Assembly: GCA_032718865.1 (NCBI GenBank)
Contig: JALUTQ010000030.1
Coordinates: 1-64,000 of the forward strand
Reading direction: 5' to 3'
Origin: Tilletia caries
Lineage: Eukaryota; Basidiomycota; Exobasidiomycetes; Tilletiales; Tilletiaceae
DNA length: 64,000 nucleotides
Shown in pieces: positions 1 through 12,465 of this stretch. Numbering within the stretch: the first letter of the stretch is position 1; the number at the start of each line of letters is the position of its first letter. A program made the position numbers and the translations under genes. The notes beneath the pieces were generated by a model. It was not told where the DNA came from, did no database searches, and saw nothing but the letters and a program-made list of their open reading frames with translations.

Positions 1-527
1 TCACAGCGAGACGATTGCCACAGCGATCCTGGGGTAATGCGCCGATGCGCGCTTCAGTGATCTGTGTAGAACAAGTGAAATGGTAGAGAAAGGGGAAAGA
101 TGGACGGAGAAAGATGAAGGGCAGAGAGATCAGGGAGAAGAGAAGGGAAATCAGAGATGTGAGGGTGGCAGAATGGATCAGAGCAGAAGATGGTGAGGGT
201 GGAACGGAAACGGAGGTGTCAGCAGGAGTGCCATAGCCTGTGAGACCGAAAGAAACGGGAGAGTTGTCTTACCAGTCAGAGAGCGAAGGAGAGAAAGGTC
301 GGTTGTCCTCTTCAAGTCGGTGTAAAGAGGCATTGGGTTGTGAGGGAGCTGCCTCATCAGGGAACACGTGGTAGGTCGAAGCGGAGTTCTAGGAAGGGAA
401 AGAGTTCCCCGAAAACAAAGGTCATGGTCAGTTCTGCTGGTGGTTGAAGGGAAAAGTTTCCTCAAACGTTGTGGCCAGTTGTGGCCGGACACAAGTGGCC
501 GCTGTGTCCGTAACACGAAAACTCTGA
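1..527 (+). mobile_element. Tail of a Crypton unit cut by the window edge
   Basis: These bases match the end of the later repeat units (for example 5970-6497), apart from a 3-nt deletion near position 9 and a few single-base indels. Phased on the place where the array ends (24405), this is the last 527 bp of a unit whose gene lies outside the window. The array therefore extends left of the window. It contains the left arm of the GTGGCC motif cluster (471-527) and no gene. Confidence 0.85.
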
Positions 528-590
528 GGGTTCCAAAGTAACTGTCACCCGAACTTAAGCAGTGTGGCCAGGTGGCCACGGTCTGGCCAC
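471..590. promoter_or_regulatory. Putative Crypton recombination site (GTGGCC cluster)
   Basis: Three GTGGCC motifs lie left of position 527 (first at 471-476) and three more, partly in inverted orientation (GTGGCCAC, GGCCAC), lie to the right, ending at 590. The centre of the cluster is within about 3 bp of the point where the last repeat unit stops matching at the array's right end. The same cluster recurs at 6441-6560, 12409-12528 and 18380-18499. Only its left half is present at 24349-24405. This is the layout expected of a crossover site flanked by recombinase-binding arms, but the role is inferred. Confidence 0.5.
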
Positions 591-730
591 TCAGCCACAA
601 TTGTGTCCACGTGAAAATTTCCCCGCAACCCGTCAGAGGGAAGGGTGACAAAACAGCAGGAAGCGCGTAAAAGATAGAGAAGCAGATCTCCCAGCATCCA
701 GCAGCATTCCCGTCCAATCCAGTCGTCTCG

Positions 731-3700
731 ATGCCGCCAGTGTCCGTCCCAACAGCGAGCACGAGTCCTGGAGCTTTGGCTGCACTCCCGGGCTCCAGCG
801 AGAGCCCAGCGTCTGCTCTTGTTCAAACAACTGGCCCTGCAACACTTACCGCCAAGGCATATGGTCGTGGTATCAAGCGCACCGCGGACGGCGTCATATA
901 CACTGACGCCAACAAGATGATTGCGGTGCACTATGCTTTCTACAAGCCCGGCGGCAAGAAGAGGCGCACGGTAGAAGAGGCGGAAAAAGAACTTGAAGGT
1001 AGCACGCAAGACCCTTTACCAGTGGAAGAAGCAGTTCCCTCTTGCAGCTGGGTGAGTCGTCCCATTTCTCCTTTCTATCTCTGCTCCAGATCGCTTCATA
1101 AAGGAGTTGAAGCTGTGGGCAGTTGAGCAGTGGAATGAATCTATCCCACGGGCCACGGTCCACTTAAAGTTCCTGATACCGGTTTGCACTTCAGTAGCTG
1201 ATGGTTCATTTATCCTTTGTTTCTGCTCAGTCAATCACAGGCACTCCCAGCTGGAGCTGTGCTGACGAAGGCGATTGGCACAATCCGTGAGCGTGCCGAT
1301 GCGGATAATCTCGCTCTGTTCCGCACCCCGGGGTACGCGGCACCATCCACAGTCTCGATCAGACCCGACGGCCTCGGTCCTGGCGCTGAAGCGGTCAGCA
1401 ACGCAACCGCAATACATCCCGGCTTTATCTCTCCTGATCTCGTTGAACAGCTACGGAAGATTGACGAGAAGATCGGACTGACCGAGGCGGAGAAGGACAC
1501 GTTGGCGGTACGAGTCGATGACGATGTCAGCAAGGCGGCGGAGCCTTTCGTCAGCGAGAGTGTCCGACTTGCGGTGCAGACCAAGCTCACCAGCCTCGAG
1601 CCGGGCACTGTTGCGCTCTGGACTCCTCCACAGCAACGCTTCCTGGTGAGTGTCTAATGGGTCTGCCATGGATTACAAGCGTGGTTATGCAGTCATGCTG
1701 ATTAGAGCTTCTTCTACGCTACTTCGAGTGTCACAGGCTTTCTGGAAAGTGCTGAACCGACTGAACTCCAGCGAAGATGCGACCGTCGCAGATGAGGAGC
1801 CGCTGGTGACGGAGCAGAAGCTCGTTACCTTCTTGAAGTAAGCTTGGTGTGGTGATGTTCGCATGCACCTGTTGTCTGATGTCTTTCATTACTCCTTGTG
1901 TGTGTGTGCAGCTGCTATGTTCTTCGCAAGAATCCGTGGCTCGGTCACGAGGGTGTTGACACCAACATCAAGGCCATCACCAACCTCTGGCAATGTCAGA
2001 AGCTAGCCGGAAAGAATCACCATCCCTCTCCTCGCGAGGGCCTACTTGTGCGCGCCTACCTGGACGCTATCGCTCGAAGTCGCGTGGCTCTGCGCGAGCT
2101 CAAGTACGACGACGACTACGCGCTCACACTTCGGAACGGATACGGCGAGGATGAGTTCCATTCTGTGTCCAAGTGGTTTCTCTCGCAAGCAGTCAAGCAG
2201 CGTCCCAACGCATACCGCGCCCGTCTCGAGTTCCTATGGCAGCATGCGATCATGGGACGCGCGGGAGACATGCGGAACGCCAAGTTGAGGCACTTCTATA
2301 TTTCTGAAGTGAGTGTGATGTGGAAACTTCTTGTTCTCGACTCTTCCTTGTCCCATCGGCCATTGCTGGTTCAAAACAACCACAAACACCAACCACCATC
2401 GCAGCATGCCCACCCACCCACCACCCAACCACCAAGCAGCAGAGGACTCGAGATCAGCAAGCGGCAGAAGGAGAAGGGGGTAGCAGCATAAAGAAGCGCG
2501 CAGCAGGAAGAGAGCAGCAGCAGCGAGCAGATGCGTTGTGCGCGTGGCGTGCGCGTATCCTGGTTGAAGGTAGAGAGCAGATAGCTGCCGATCGTCTTCG
2601 GCATCGGATCCTATGGCTTGGTGTTGACTGTTGCAGTGTTGCATTCATGGAGCTGAACGCTGAACGCCCCATACCTTCCTTCCTTCCCTCTATCTCTCAT
2701 CCCGCAGCTTCCGCAGTCGGAGCCTCAGAGGTGCGTCGCCGTTGTCCAGTCTATCTTCGAAGGGAAGACCAACAAGAACGGCAGACCAGAGCGAGGAGTC
2801 GTTGCGCGGGCAAAGGAGGTGGTGCGCTGCCCAGTCAGTGCCCTAGCGTTCTACTTGTTTGAGCGATACCACGTACGGGAAGAGAGCCCTCCAGATTTTT
2901 CCAGCAGAAGCGAATGGTACGACGACCGTCTACTCGTCGACCCCAGCATCCCGGCAACGAGGACTACTGGTCTCACAGCCGAGAAGCAATGCGTGCTCCT
3001 TCGTCAAGCCTTCGACGATGTCGGCATCATCAGCAGTAACTTGACGCACGCAATGCGCCATGGAGGAGCTCGGTTTGCAGCAGCTGCAGGATGCTCTGAT
3101 CACACGATCAAACAGCACGGACGATGGGCAACCGACGTGTGCACTGAAAGATACATGACTGATGCAAGCCTTCCTCCAGTTCGTGTTCTCGCCGGGTTTC
3201 ATAAGGACGGCGGCGACTATTGGCTCCCACGCACCCTTCTGGAGCCGCCCAGTAACCTTGCTTCTCTCCTCTTTCCCTGGGCGGACACTTGGCGCCCGTC
3301 TCTGGCTGGTCGAGCGCCTGCCCACGAGGACAAGACTGCTGGCCTCTTTTTGGATCTCATCGTCCACCTCCGAACCGTCCTTCTTCAAGACGCCGCCTTC
3401 CTTCAGCCGCTCTACCCCACCCTCGCTGTTTGGTCCAGCGTTCCCTTCTCCTCCGCCGAATTTGCCTCGTGGTCGGCTTCGCTGCGCCAGAAGACCGCTT
3501 CGACCCCCGACCCCTTCGAGCTCAGCCTGCACACTATCACTCCAACAATCAGCAATGCCTTGGCCTCAATGCGCGTCGACATCACGGCACTTGGGGGCGA
3601 GGTACGACGCGAAGCACAGGAGACTCGTGCTGCTCTGGGAGAGATGATGGGCAAGCTCGGTCAGCTTATGAGCCAGCATAGTGGAGCCGAGGTAGAGCTG

Positions 3701-4397
3701 GAGGAGCTGGAGAGCAGCTGCACCGTAGTCCTATCTCGAGTAAGTCGTTCCTCCCTCTGTCACCACTCGTTGAAGTAGCAGCTGCTGATATCTGTCTTGC
3801 CTTGCGTTTCTGGTCTAGGTACAAGCACTTCGAAGCAGCAGCAGCAACAACAACCACTCCTCAGCAGCAGCAGCAGCACTGCGTCCAGCCTCTGTTCACA
3901 GGCTGCTTCCTGCCCCTGTTCCTCCTTCGCTTTTTCTGCCGCCGACAACCTCAAGTCTCCCCTCCGTCGCGTCCGGCGCATCTTCGGAATCTGCTGCTGG
4001 TCCACCTGGTCTGCCCTCAGCAGCGGCTATGCGCACACTGTCATGGCCATCTACGGTGGAGGACTTGTGGGTGGAATGGTTGTACGGGTCCGGCGGGCAA
4101 GAGCCTCTGAAGGTGCTGGCGGAGCGGCACGACGACGTTTGCACCAAGGGCAATTCTGCTCGCACGATGATGAAGAGGATCAGAAAGATTGTACAGGGCG
4201 TGATCGACGTGAGCGGAGGCGACCACAGCAAAGGACGACATGCAGCTCGGATTCTCGACACGATGCGCAAGCGGAGCGAGCATGAGAAAGACATCGGACT
4301 CAGAACCCTATCGGAAATCTTCACCAAGCCGGCCACAAGAACGCAATGGATCGCGGCGGCAAAGGGACAGCTGGCACCTGGATCGGAATCTGTATGA
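731..4397 (+). pseudogene. Crypton tyrosine recombinase, unit I (frameshifted exon 1)
   Basis: Same gene as the intact copy at 12669-16336, with exons 731-1051, 1231-1645, 1737-1837, 1912-2308, 2708-3739 and 3819-4397. Exon 1 has five A bases in the run near 986 where units III and IV have four. The extra base replaces the helix-turn-helix-like end of exon 1 with an unrelated reading, and after splicing into exon 2 it meets a stop within about 20 codons. Every later exon is open, including the catalytic exon and the GCR1_C-like exon. It also carries a Val where the other copies have Ile in the LL-I-DPS segment. The copy is either recently inactivated or carries a homopolymer sequencing error; the sequence alone cannot tell which. 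Confidence 0.7.
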
Positions 4398-4967
4398 TGG
4401 AAATCTGTATCATGACGATGAAGTGTGTGTATCTGTGTATCTATCATCACCAACTAGGAATTTGTATTTTTGGAACTGTCTACCTACCTGCCTACCACTG
4501 ACTGCATCGCCGAGTAAAAGCTAGCCTCCTGCTTCTGTCCCTCCTATCCTATCCCGTCCCTGTCCCCTCGCACCAACAGCCGAGTCTTCAATCCGGCTCT
4601 GCCGCCTGTAACGCCTGTAACGTAACGTCGTCCCAGCCACTGTGGAGCGAGCGAGAGAGAATCGACGTAAGCTCGTCGTTCACCGGTATATCCTCGTCTG
4701 TCATAATCGAGGCAGTCTACTCGCCGTCCGTTGCGAGTATGAGAAGGAATGTGTGGAAGTCAGTAGAGTAGGCTGTGGAGAGCGGGAAGGAAGAGAGGAG
4801 AGAAAGACGGCAAGAGGGAAGAAAAAAGAGGATCGGTGCGGTGAGAGACCGCGTAGCTAGCTCGCCGAGTAGATATGCGTCCGCCTGAGTTAAGGCCTCG
4901 GTCCTGTGCTGCGGAAGGATGGCGGAAGGATGTGTGAGCGTGGGCTGTGGAGCGAGAAGTCAGCTCC

Positions 4968-5009
4968 TGAAATCAAGCTGTATATGTGTGAAATCAAGCT
5001 GTATATGTG
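4968..5009. repeat. Two tandem copies of a 21-bp sequence
   Basis: The 21-bp sequence beginning tgaaatcaagctg occurs twice without a gap (4968-4988 and 4989-5009). It recurs in every unit at about 10939, 16907 and 22877. No function is visible. Confidence 0.85.
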
Positions 5010-5773
5010 ATATGATAGCACATCGAGATTCGAGTCCGCGGTAGGGTATGAACGGGGAAGCAGGAATTGAGAAGCTAATTGGGGAGTTGTCAGTGGTTAA
5101 AAAGCCGTGGTTAGGAAGGAAGAAGCTGCTTAAGTCATTCATGAAGGGAGGAGATGTCTCTGTGATGCAGAACGAGAGGAAGTTTATCGATTGTCAGCGC
5201 ACAGTTGGTGAGCTACGGGTGAGATTGTTCAGGATCAGCACGCGTCAGAACAAGGAGCGCAGAGCAAGCGGTGAGTACGTCGGCTCATGTCGGCGGAAAG
5301 GAACTGCGAGATGCTTAAGAGACAGGGCTGGAGGGAAAATAAAAGAAGGGAGCTGGAAAGAATCGAAAGAGAAGGTGTGAGAGTAGAGTAAACCTGTATT
5401 ATGTATAAAGCAAAGACGCCATGCAAACTAGGAGATAAGGAGGGTCAGCTACCAGCGAGAGCGTACGGCGCGGTCAGACATCGCCGAGGAGGGTTGCTAT
5501 GAGAGAGGAGAAAGAAGGACTGGAAAGCGCGAGAAAAAAGAAGTGAGGGACTTTCTGCGACCTGTTGGGGATGAGTAATGTGTGAAAGATGATTAAAGCA
5601 ATAGTCAGTAGGTCTCTCACGGGCTACAGCAGCATCTCACAACACAGGTATCAGTCATCGTGACCTTCCTGTCATCACATGTAGAAATATTGTATCAAGT
5701 TGCACCCTCCCGTCGTACTCAGTAATCCGTCCCAAATCTCAACCCGAAAATGGCATGAATTCTCCCCTATTTC

Positions 5774-5876
5774 GGCTTTCTTTGCAGGGAGCACACTGCG
5801 CAACTGGTGTACTCCCTGAAGAAAGCCAGAGAGCCGGAAGAAAGGGAAATCCTCCTGTGACGGTGGCGCAGTGTGC
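5774..5876. repeat. Inverted-repeat cluster in the Crypton tail
   Basis: 5774-5791 (ggctttctttgcagggag) pairs with 5812-5827, interrupted by a 2-nt bulge, to form a hairpin. A second, overlapping pair is formed by gcacactgcgc (5791-5801) and gcgcagtgtgc (5866-5876), a perfect 11-bp inverted repeat. It is present in all units. It could be a transcript terminator, a structured RNA or a subterminal protein-binding site; nothing decides between these. Confidence 0.6.
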
Positions 5877-6700
5877 TAGAAAAGAAGGGGGAAGAGAAAA
5901 AAAATAGTCATCAGTTTTCAGTGCGCTGAGGAGACAGAATAACTGGGCGATGATGGCCACGAATACTCACAGCGCTGAGACGATTGCCACAGCGATCCTG
6001 GGGTAATGCGCCGATGCGCGCTTCAGTGATCTGTGTAGAACAAGTGAAATGGTAGAGAAAGGGGAAAGATGGACGGAGAAAGATGAAGGGCAGAGAGATC
6101 AGGGAGAAGAGAAGGGAAATCAGAGATGTGAGGGTGGCAGAATGGATCAGAGCAGAAGATGGTGAGGGTGGAACGGAAACGGAGGTGTCAGCAGGAGTGC
6201 CATAGCCTGTGAGACCGAAAGAAACGGGAGAGTTGTCTTACCAGTCAGAGAGCGAAGGAGAGAAAGGTCGGTTGTCCTCTTCAAGTCGGTGTAAAGAGGC
6301 ATTGGGTTGTGAGGGAGCTGCCTCATCAGGGAACACGTGGTAGGTCGAAGCGGAGTTCTAGGAAGGGAAAGAGTTCCCCGAAAAACAAAGGTCATGGTCA
6401 GTTCTGCTGGTGGTTGAAGGGAAAAGTTTCCTCAAACGTTGTGGCCAGTTGTGGCCGGACACAAGTGGCCGCTGTGTCCGTAACACGAAAACTCTGAGGG
6501 TTCCAAAGTAACTGTCACCCGAACTTAAGCAGTGTGGCCAGGTGGCCACGGTCTGGCCACTCAGCCACAATTGTGTCCACGTGAAAATTTCCCCGCAACC
6601 CGTCAGAGGGAAGGGTGACAAAACAGCAGGAAGCGCGTAAAAGATAGAGAAGCAGATCTCCCAGCATCCAGCAGCATTCCCGTCCAATCCAGTCGTCTCG

Positions 6701-9700
6701 ATGCCGCCAGTGTCCGTCCCAACAGCGAGCACGAGTCCTGGAGCTTTGGCTGCACTCCCGGGCTCCAGCGAGAGCCCAGCGTCTGCTCTTGTTCAAACAA
6801 CTGGCCCTGCAACACTTACCGCCAAGGCATATGGTCGTGGTATCAAGCGCACCGCGGACGGCGTCATATACACTGACGCCAACAAGATGATTGCGGTGCA
6901 CTATGCTTTCTACAAGCCCGGCGGCAAGAAGAGGCGCACGGTAGAAGAGGCGGAAAAAGAACTTGAAGGTAGCACGCAAGACCCTTTACCAGTGGAAGAA
7001 GCAGTTCCCTCTTGCAGCTGGGTGAGTCGTCCCATTTCTCCTTTCTATCTCTGCTCCAGATCGCTTCATAAAGGAGTTGAAGCTGTGGGCAGTTGAGCAG
7101 TGGAATGAATCTATCCCACGGGCCACGGTCCACTTAAAGTTCCTGATACCGGTTTGCACTTCAGTAGCTGATGGTTCATTTATCCTTTGTTTCTGCTCAG
7201 TCAATCACAGGCACTCCCAGCTGGAGCTGTGCTGACGAAGGCGATTGGCACAATCCGTGAGCGTGCCGATGCGGATAATCTCGCTCTGTTCCGCACCCCG
7301 GGGTACGCGGCACCATCCACAGTCTCGATCAGACCCGACGGCCTCGGTCCTGGCGCTGAAGCGGTCAGCAACGCAACCGCAATACATCCCGGCTTTATCT
7401 CTCCTGATCTCGTTGAACAGCTACGGAAGATTGACGAGAAGATCGGACTGACCGAGGCGGAGAAGGACACGTTGGCGGTACGAGTCGATGACGATGTCAG
7501 CAAGGCGGCGGAGCCTTTCGTCAGCGAGAGTGTCCGACTTGCGGTGCAGACCAAGCTCACCAGCCTCGAGCCGGGCACTGTTGCGCTCTGGACTCCTCCA
7601 CAGCAACGCTTCCTGGTGAGTGTCTAATGGGTCTGCCATGGATTACAAGCGTGGTTATGCAGTCATGCTGATTAGAGCTTCTTCTACGCTACTTCGAGTG
7701 TCACAGGCTTTCTGGAAAGTGCTGAACCGACTGAACTCCAGCGAAGATGCGACCGTCGCAGATGAGGAGCCGCTGGTGACGGAGCAGAAGCTCGTTACCT
7801 TCTTGAAGTAAGCTTGGTGTGGTGATGTTCGCATGCACCTGTTGTCTGATGTCTTTCATTACTCCTTGTGTGTGTGTGCAGCTGCTATGTTCTTCGCAAG
7901 AATCCGTGGCTCGGTCACGAGGGTGTTGACACCAACATCAAGGCCATCACCAACCTCTGGCAATGTCAGAAGCTAGCCGGAAAGAATCACCATCCCTCTC
8001 CTCGCGAGGGCCTACTTGTGCGCGCCTACCTGGACGCTATCGCTCGAAGTCGCGTGGCTCTGCGCGAGCTCAAGTACGACGACGACTACGCGCTCACACT
8101 TCGGAACGGATACGGCGAGGATGAGTTCCATTCTGTGTCCAAGTGGTTTCTCTCGCAAGCAGTCAAGCAGCGTCCCAACGCATACCGCGCCCGTCTCGAG
8201 TTCCTATGGCAGCATGCGATCATGGGACGCGCGGGAGACATGCGGAACGCCAAGTTGAGGCACTTCTATATTTCTGAAGTGAGTGTGATGTGGAAACTTC
8301 TTGTTCTCGACTCTTCCTTGTCCCATCGGCCATTGCTGGTTCAAAAACAACCACAAACACCAACCACCATCGCAGCATGCCCACCCACCCACCACCCAAC
8401 CACCAAGCAGCAGAGGACTCGAGATCAGCAAGCGGCAGAAGGAGAAGGGGGTAGCAGCATAAAGAAGCGCGCAGCAGGAAGAGAGCAGCAGCAGCGAGCA
8501 GATGCGTTGTGCGCGTGGCGTGCGCGTATCCTGGTTGAAGGTAGAGAGCAGATAGCTGCCGATCGTCTTCGGCATCGGATCCTATGGCTTGGTGTTGACT
8601 GTTGCAGTGTTGCATTCATGGAGCTGAACGCTGAACGCCCCATACCTTCCTTCCTTCCCTCTATCTCTCATCCCGCAGCTTCCGCAGTCGGAGCCTCAGA
8701 GGTGCGTCGCCGTTGTCCAGTCTATCTTCGAAGGGAAGACCAACAAGAACGGCAGACCAGAGCGAGGAGTCGTTGCGCGGGCAAAGGAGGTGGTGCGCTG
8801 CCCAGTCAGTGCCCTAGCGTTCTACTTGTTTGAGCGATACCACGTACGGGAAGAGAGCCCTCCAGATTTTTCCAGCAGAAGCGAATGGTACGACGACCGT
8901 CTACTCATCGACCCCAGCATCCCGGCAACGAGGACTACTGGTCTCACAGCCGAGAAGCAATGCGTGCTCCTTCGTCAAGCCTTCGACGATGTCGGCATCA
9001 TCAGCAGTAACTTGACGCACGCAATGCGCCATGGAGGAGCTCGGTTTGCAGCAGCTGCAGGATGCTCTGATCACACGATCAAACAGCACGGACGATGGGC
9101 AACCGACGTGTGCACTGAAAGATACATGACTGATGCAAGCCTTCCTCCAGTTCGTGTTCTCGCCGGGTTTCATAAGGACGGCGGCGACTATTGGCTCCCA
9201 CGCACCCTTCTGGAGCCGCCCAGTAACCTTGCTTCTCTCCTCTTTCCCTGGGCGGACACTTGGCGCCCGTCTCTGGCTGGTCGAGCGCCTGCCCACGAGG
9301 ACAAGACTGCTGGCCTCTTTTTGGATCTCATCGTCCACCTCCGAACCGTCCTTCTTCAAGACGCCGCCTTCCTTCAGCCGCTCTACCCCACCCTCGCTGT
9401 TTGGTCCAGCGTTCCCTTCTCCTCCGCCGAATTTGCCTCGTGGTCGGCTTCGCTGCGCCAGAAGACCGCTTCGACCCCCGACCCCTTCGAGCTCAGCCTG
9501 CACACTATCACTCCAACAATCAGCAATGCCTTGGCCTCAATGCGCGTCGACATCACGGCACTTGGGGGCGAGGTACGACGCGAAGCACAGGAGACTCGTG
9601 CTGCTCTGGGAGAGATGATGGGCAAGCTCGGTCAGCTTATGAGCCAGCATAGTGGAGCCGAGGTAGAGCTGGAGGAGCTGGAGAGCAGCTGCACCGTAGT

Positions 9701-10368
9701 CCTATCTCGAGTAAGTCGTTCCTCCCTCTGTCACCACTCGTTGAAGTAGCAGCTGCTGATATCTGTCTTGCCTTGCGTTTCTGGTCTAGGTACAAGCACT
9801 TCGAAGCAGCAGCAGCAACAACAACCACTCCTCAGCAGCAGCAGCAGCACTGCGTCCAGCCTCTGTTCACAGGCTGCTTCCTGCCCCTGTTCCTCCTTCG
9901 CTTTTTCTGCCGCCGACAACCTCAAGTCTCCCCTCCGTCGCGTCCGGCGCATCTTCGGAATCTGCTGCTGGTCCACCTGGTCTGCCCTCAGCAGCGGCTA
10001 TGCGCACACTGTCATGGCCATCTACGGTGGAGGACTTGTGGGTGGAATGGTTGTACGGGTCCGGCGGGCAAGAGCCTCTGAAGGTGCTGGCGGAGCGGCA
10101 CGACGACGTTTGCACCAAGGGCAATTCTGCTCGCACGATGATGAAGAGGATCAGAAAGATTGTACAGGGCGTGATCGACGTGAGCGGAGGCGACCACAGC
10201 AAAGGACGACATGCAGCTCGGATTCTCGACACGATGCGCAAGCGGAGCGAGCATGAGAAAGACATCGGACTCAGAACCCTATCGGAAATCTTCACCAAGC
10301 CGGCCACAAGAACGCAATGGATCGCGGCGGCAAAGGGACAGCTGGCACCTGGATCGGAATCTGTATGA
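6701..10368 (+). pseudogene. Crypton tyrosine recombinase, unit II (frameshifted exon 1)
   Basis: Exons 6701-7021, 7201-7615, 7707-7807, 7882-8278, 8679-9710 and 9790-10368, by direct alignment with the intact unit III gene. It shares with unit I the extra A in exon 1 (near 6956) that destroys the frame before the first intron. The catalytic exon 8679-9710 and the GCR1_C-like exon 9790-10368 are intact. If the extra A is a sequencing error, the gene is complete and encodes 947 residues. Confidence 0.7.
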
Positions 10369-12465
10369 TGGAAATCTGTATCATGACGATGAAGTGTGTG
10401 TATCTGTGTATCTATCATCACCAACTAGGAATTTGTATTTTTGGAACTGTCTACCTACCTGCCTACCACTGACTGCATCGCCGAGTAAAAGCTAGCCTCC
10501 TGCTTCTGTCCCTCCTATCCTATCCCGTCCCTGTCCCCTCGCACCAACAGCCGAGTCTTCAATCCGGCTCTGCCGCCTGTAACGCCTGTAACGTAACGTC
10601 GTCCCAGCCACTGTGGAGCGAGCGAGAGAGAATCGACGTAAGCTCGTCGTTCACCGGTATATCCTCGTCTGTCATAATCGAGGCAGTCTACTCGCCGTCC
10701 GTTGCGAGTATGAGAAGGAATGTGTGGAAGTCAGTAGAGTAGGCTGTGGAGAGCGGGAAGGAAGAGAGGAGAGAAAGACGGCAAGAGGGAAGAAAAAAGA
10801 GGATCGGTGCGGTGAGAGACCGCGTAGCTAGCTCGCCGAGTAGATATGCGTCCGCCTGAGTTAAGGCCTCGGTCCTGTGCTGCGGAAGGATGGCGGAAGG
10901 ATGTGTGAGCGTGGGCTGTGGAGCGAGAAGTCAGCTCCTGAAATCAAGCTGTATATGTGTGAAATCAAGCTGTATATGTGATATGATAGCACATCGAGAT
11001 TCGAGTCCGCGGTAGGGTATGAACGGGGAAGCAGGAATTGAGAAGCTAATTGGGGAGTTGTCAGTGGTTAAAAAGCCGTGGTTAGGAAGGAAGAAGCTGC
11101 TTAAGTCATTCATGAAGGGAGGAGATGTCTCTGTGATGCAGAACGAGAGGAAGTTTATCGATTGTCAGCGCACAGTTGGTGAGCTACGGGTGAGATTGTT
11201 CAGGATCAGCACGCGTCAGAACAAGGAGCGCAGAGCAAGCGGTGAGTACGTCGGCTCATGTCGGCGGAAAGGAACTGCGAGATGCTTAAGAGACAGGGCT
11301 GGAGGGAAAATAAAAGAAGGGAGCTGGAAAGAATCGAAAGAGAAGGTGTGAGAGTAGAGTAAACCTGTATTATGTATAAAGCAAAGACGCCATGCAAACT
11401 AGGAGATAAGGAGGGTCAGCTACCAGCGAGAGCGTACGGCGCGGTCAGACATCGCCGAGGAGGGTTGCTATGAGAGAGGAGAAAGAAGGACTGGAAAGCG
11501 CGAGAAAAAAGAAGTGAGGGACTTTCTGCGACCTGTTGGGGATGAGTAATGTGTGAAAGATGATTAAAGCAATAGTCAGTAGGTCTCTCACGGGCTACAG
11601 CAGCATCTCACAACACAGGTATCAGTCATCGTGACCTTCCTGTCATCACATGTAGAAATATTGTATCAAGTTGCACCCTCCCGTCGTACTCAGTAATCCG
11701 TCCCAAATCTCAACCCGAAAAATGGCATGAATTCTCCCCTATTTCGGCTTTCTTTGCAGGGAGCACACTGCGCAACTGGTGTACTCCCTGAAGAAAGCCA
11801 GAGAGCCGGAAGAAAGGGAAATCCTCCTGTGACGGTGGCGCAGTGTGCTAGAAAGAAGGGGGAAGAGAAAAAATAGTCATCAGTTTTCAGTGCGCTGAGG
11901 AGACAGAATAACTGGGCGATGATGGCCACGAATACTCACAGCGCTGAGACGATTGCCACAGCGATCCTGGGGTAATGCGCCGATGCGCGCTTCAGTGATC
12001 TGTGTAGAACAAGTGAAATGGTAGAGAAAGGGGAAAGATGGACGGAGAAAGATGAAGGGCAGAGAGATCAGGGAGAAGAGAAGGGAAATCAGAGATGTGA
12101 GGGTGGCAGAATGGATCAGAGCAGAAGATGGTGAGGGTGGAACGGAAACGGAGGTGTCAGCAGGAGTGCCATAGCCTGTGAGACCGAAAGAAACGGGAGA
12201 GTTGTCTTACCAGTCAGAGAGCGAAGGAGAGAAAGGTCGGTTGTCCTCTTCAAGTCGGTGTAAAGAGGCATTGGGTTGTGAGGGAGCTGCCTCATCAGGG
12301 AACACGTGGTAGGTCGAAGCGGAGTTCTAGGAAGGGAAAGAGTTCCCCGAAAACAAAGGTCATGGTCAGTTCTGCTGGTGGTTGAAGGGAAAAGTTTCCT
12401 CAAACGTTGTGGCCAGTTGTGGCCGGACACAAGTGGCCGCTGTGTCCGTAACACGAAAACTCTGA
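10369..12465. other. Non-coding 3' part of Crypton unit II
   Basis: Repeats the non-coding segment described for unit I, with small indels in A and G runs. I see no gene. The 21-bp duplication is at about 10939-10980 and the GTGGCC cluster begins at 12409. Confidence 0.6.

Larger units (their letters stand above)
528..6497 (+). mobile_element. Crypton-type transposon, tandem unit I
   Basis: First complete 5970-bp unit of the head-to-tail array, phased so that the array ends on a unit border at 24405. The recombinase gene (731-4397) starts 203 bp after the unit border, and about 2.1 kb of non-coding DNA follows it. Units I-IV are almost identical; the differences I can see are mainly one-base homopolymer indels plus a G/A substitution at 2936 (Val codon here, Ile codon in the other units). 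The family call rests on the encoded tyrosine recombinase plus GCR1_C-like domain, the usual content of fungal Cryptons, which lack terminal inverted repeats. The exact element ends are inferred. Confidence 0.8.
4398..6497. other. Non-coding 3' part of Crypton unit I
   Basis: About 2.1 kb between the recombinase stop and the unit border. I see no convincing gene: the longest open frames (5048-5380 on +, and a minus frame that crosses the unit border) have no recognisable domain and biased, low-complexity composition. It holds a purine-rich stretch around 4740-4850, a 21-bp tandem duplication (4968-5009), a strong inverted repeat (5774-5876) and, at its end, the GTGGCC cluster. The same segment recurs at 10369-12465, 16337-18436 and 22307-24405. 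Confidence 0.6.
6498..12465 (+). mobile_element. Crypton-type transposon, tandem unit II
   Basis: Second complete unit, 5968 bp, directly following unit I in the same orientation with no spacer. It is nearly identical to unit I, including the extra A in recombinase exon 1, which suggests that units I and II share a more recent common copy than either does with III and IV. It also has its own one-base insertion in the A run near 8344, inside the long intron. Confidence 0.85.

Noticed and set aside
178..762. 194-codon minus-strand open frame, repeated in the units
   Set aside because: It crosses the unit border and the GTGGCC cluster, opposes the recombinase leader, has no recognisable domain, and changes with single-base indels between units. 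Probably chance.
5020..5045. tRNA-like string gattcgagtcc in the units
   Set aside because: It resembles a T-arm, but no A-box, cloverleaf partner or acceptor stem lies upstream at the right distance.
5048..5380. 110-codon frame downstream of the recombinase in each unit
   Set aside because: Lys/Arg/Gly-rich composition from purine-rich DNA, no domain, and its C terminus differs in unit III through a homopolymer indel. Not supported as a gene.
528..6497. Helitron or retrotransposon origin of the repeated unit
   Set aside because: No Rep/helicase, reverse transcriptase or integrase frame; no long terminal repeats.
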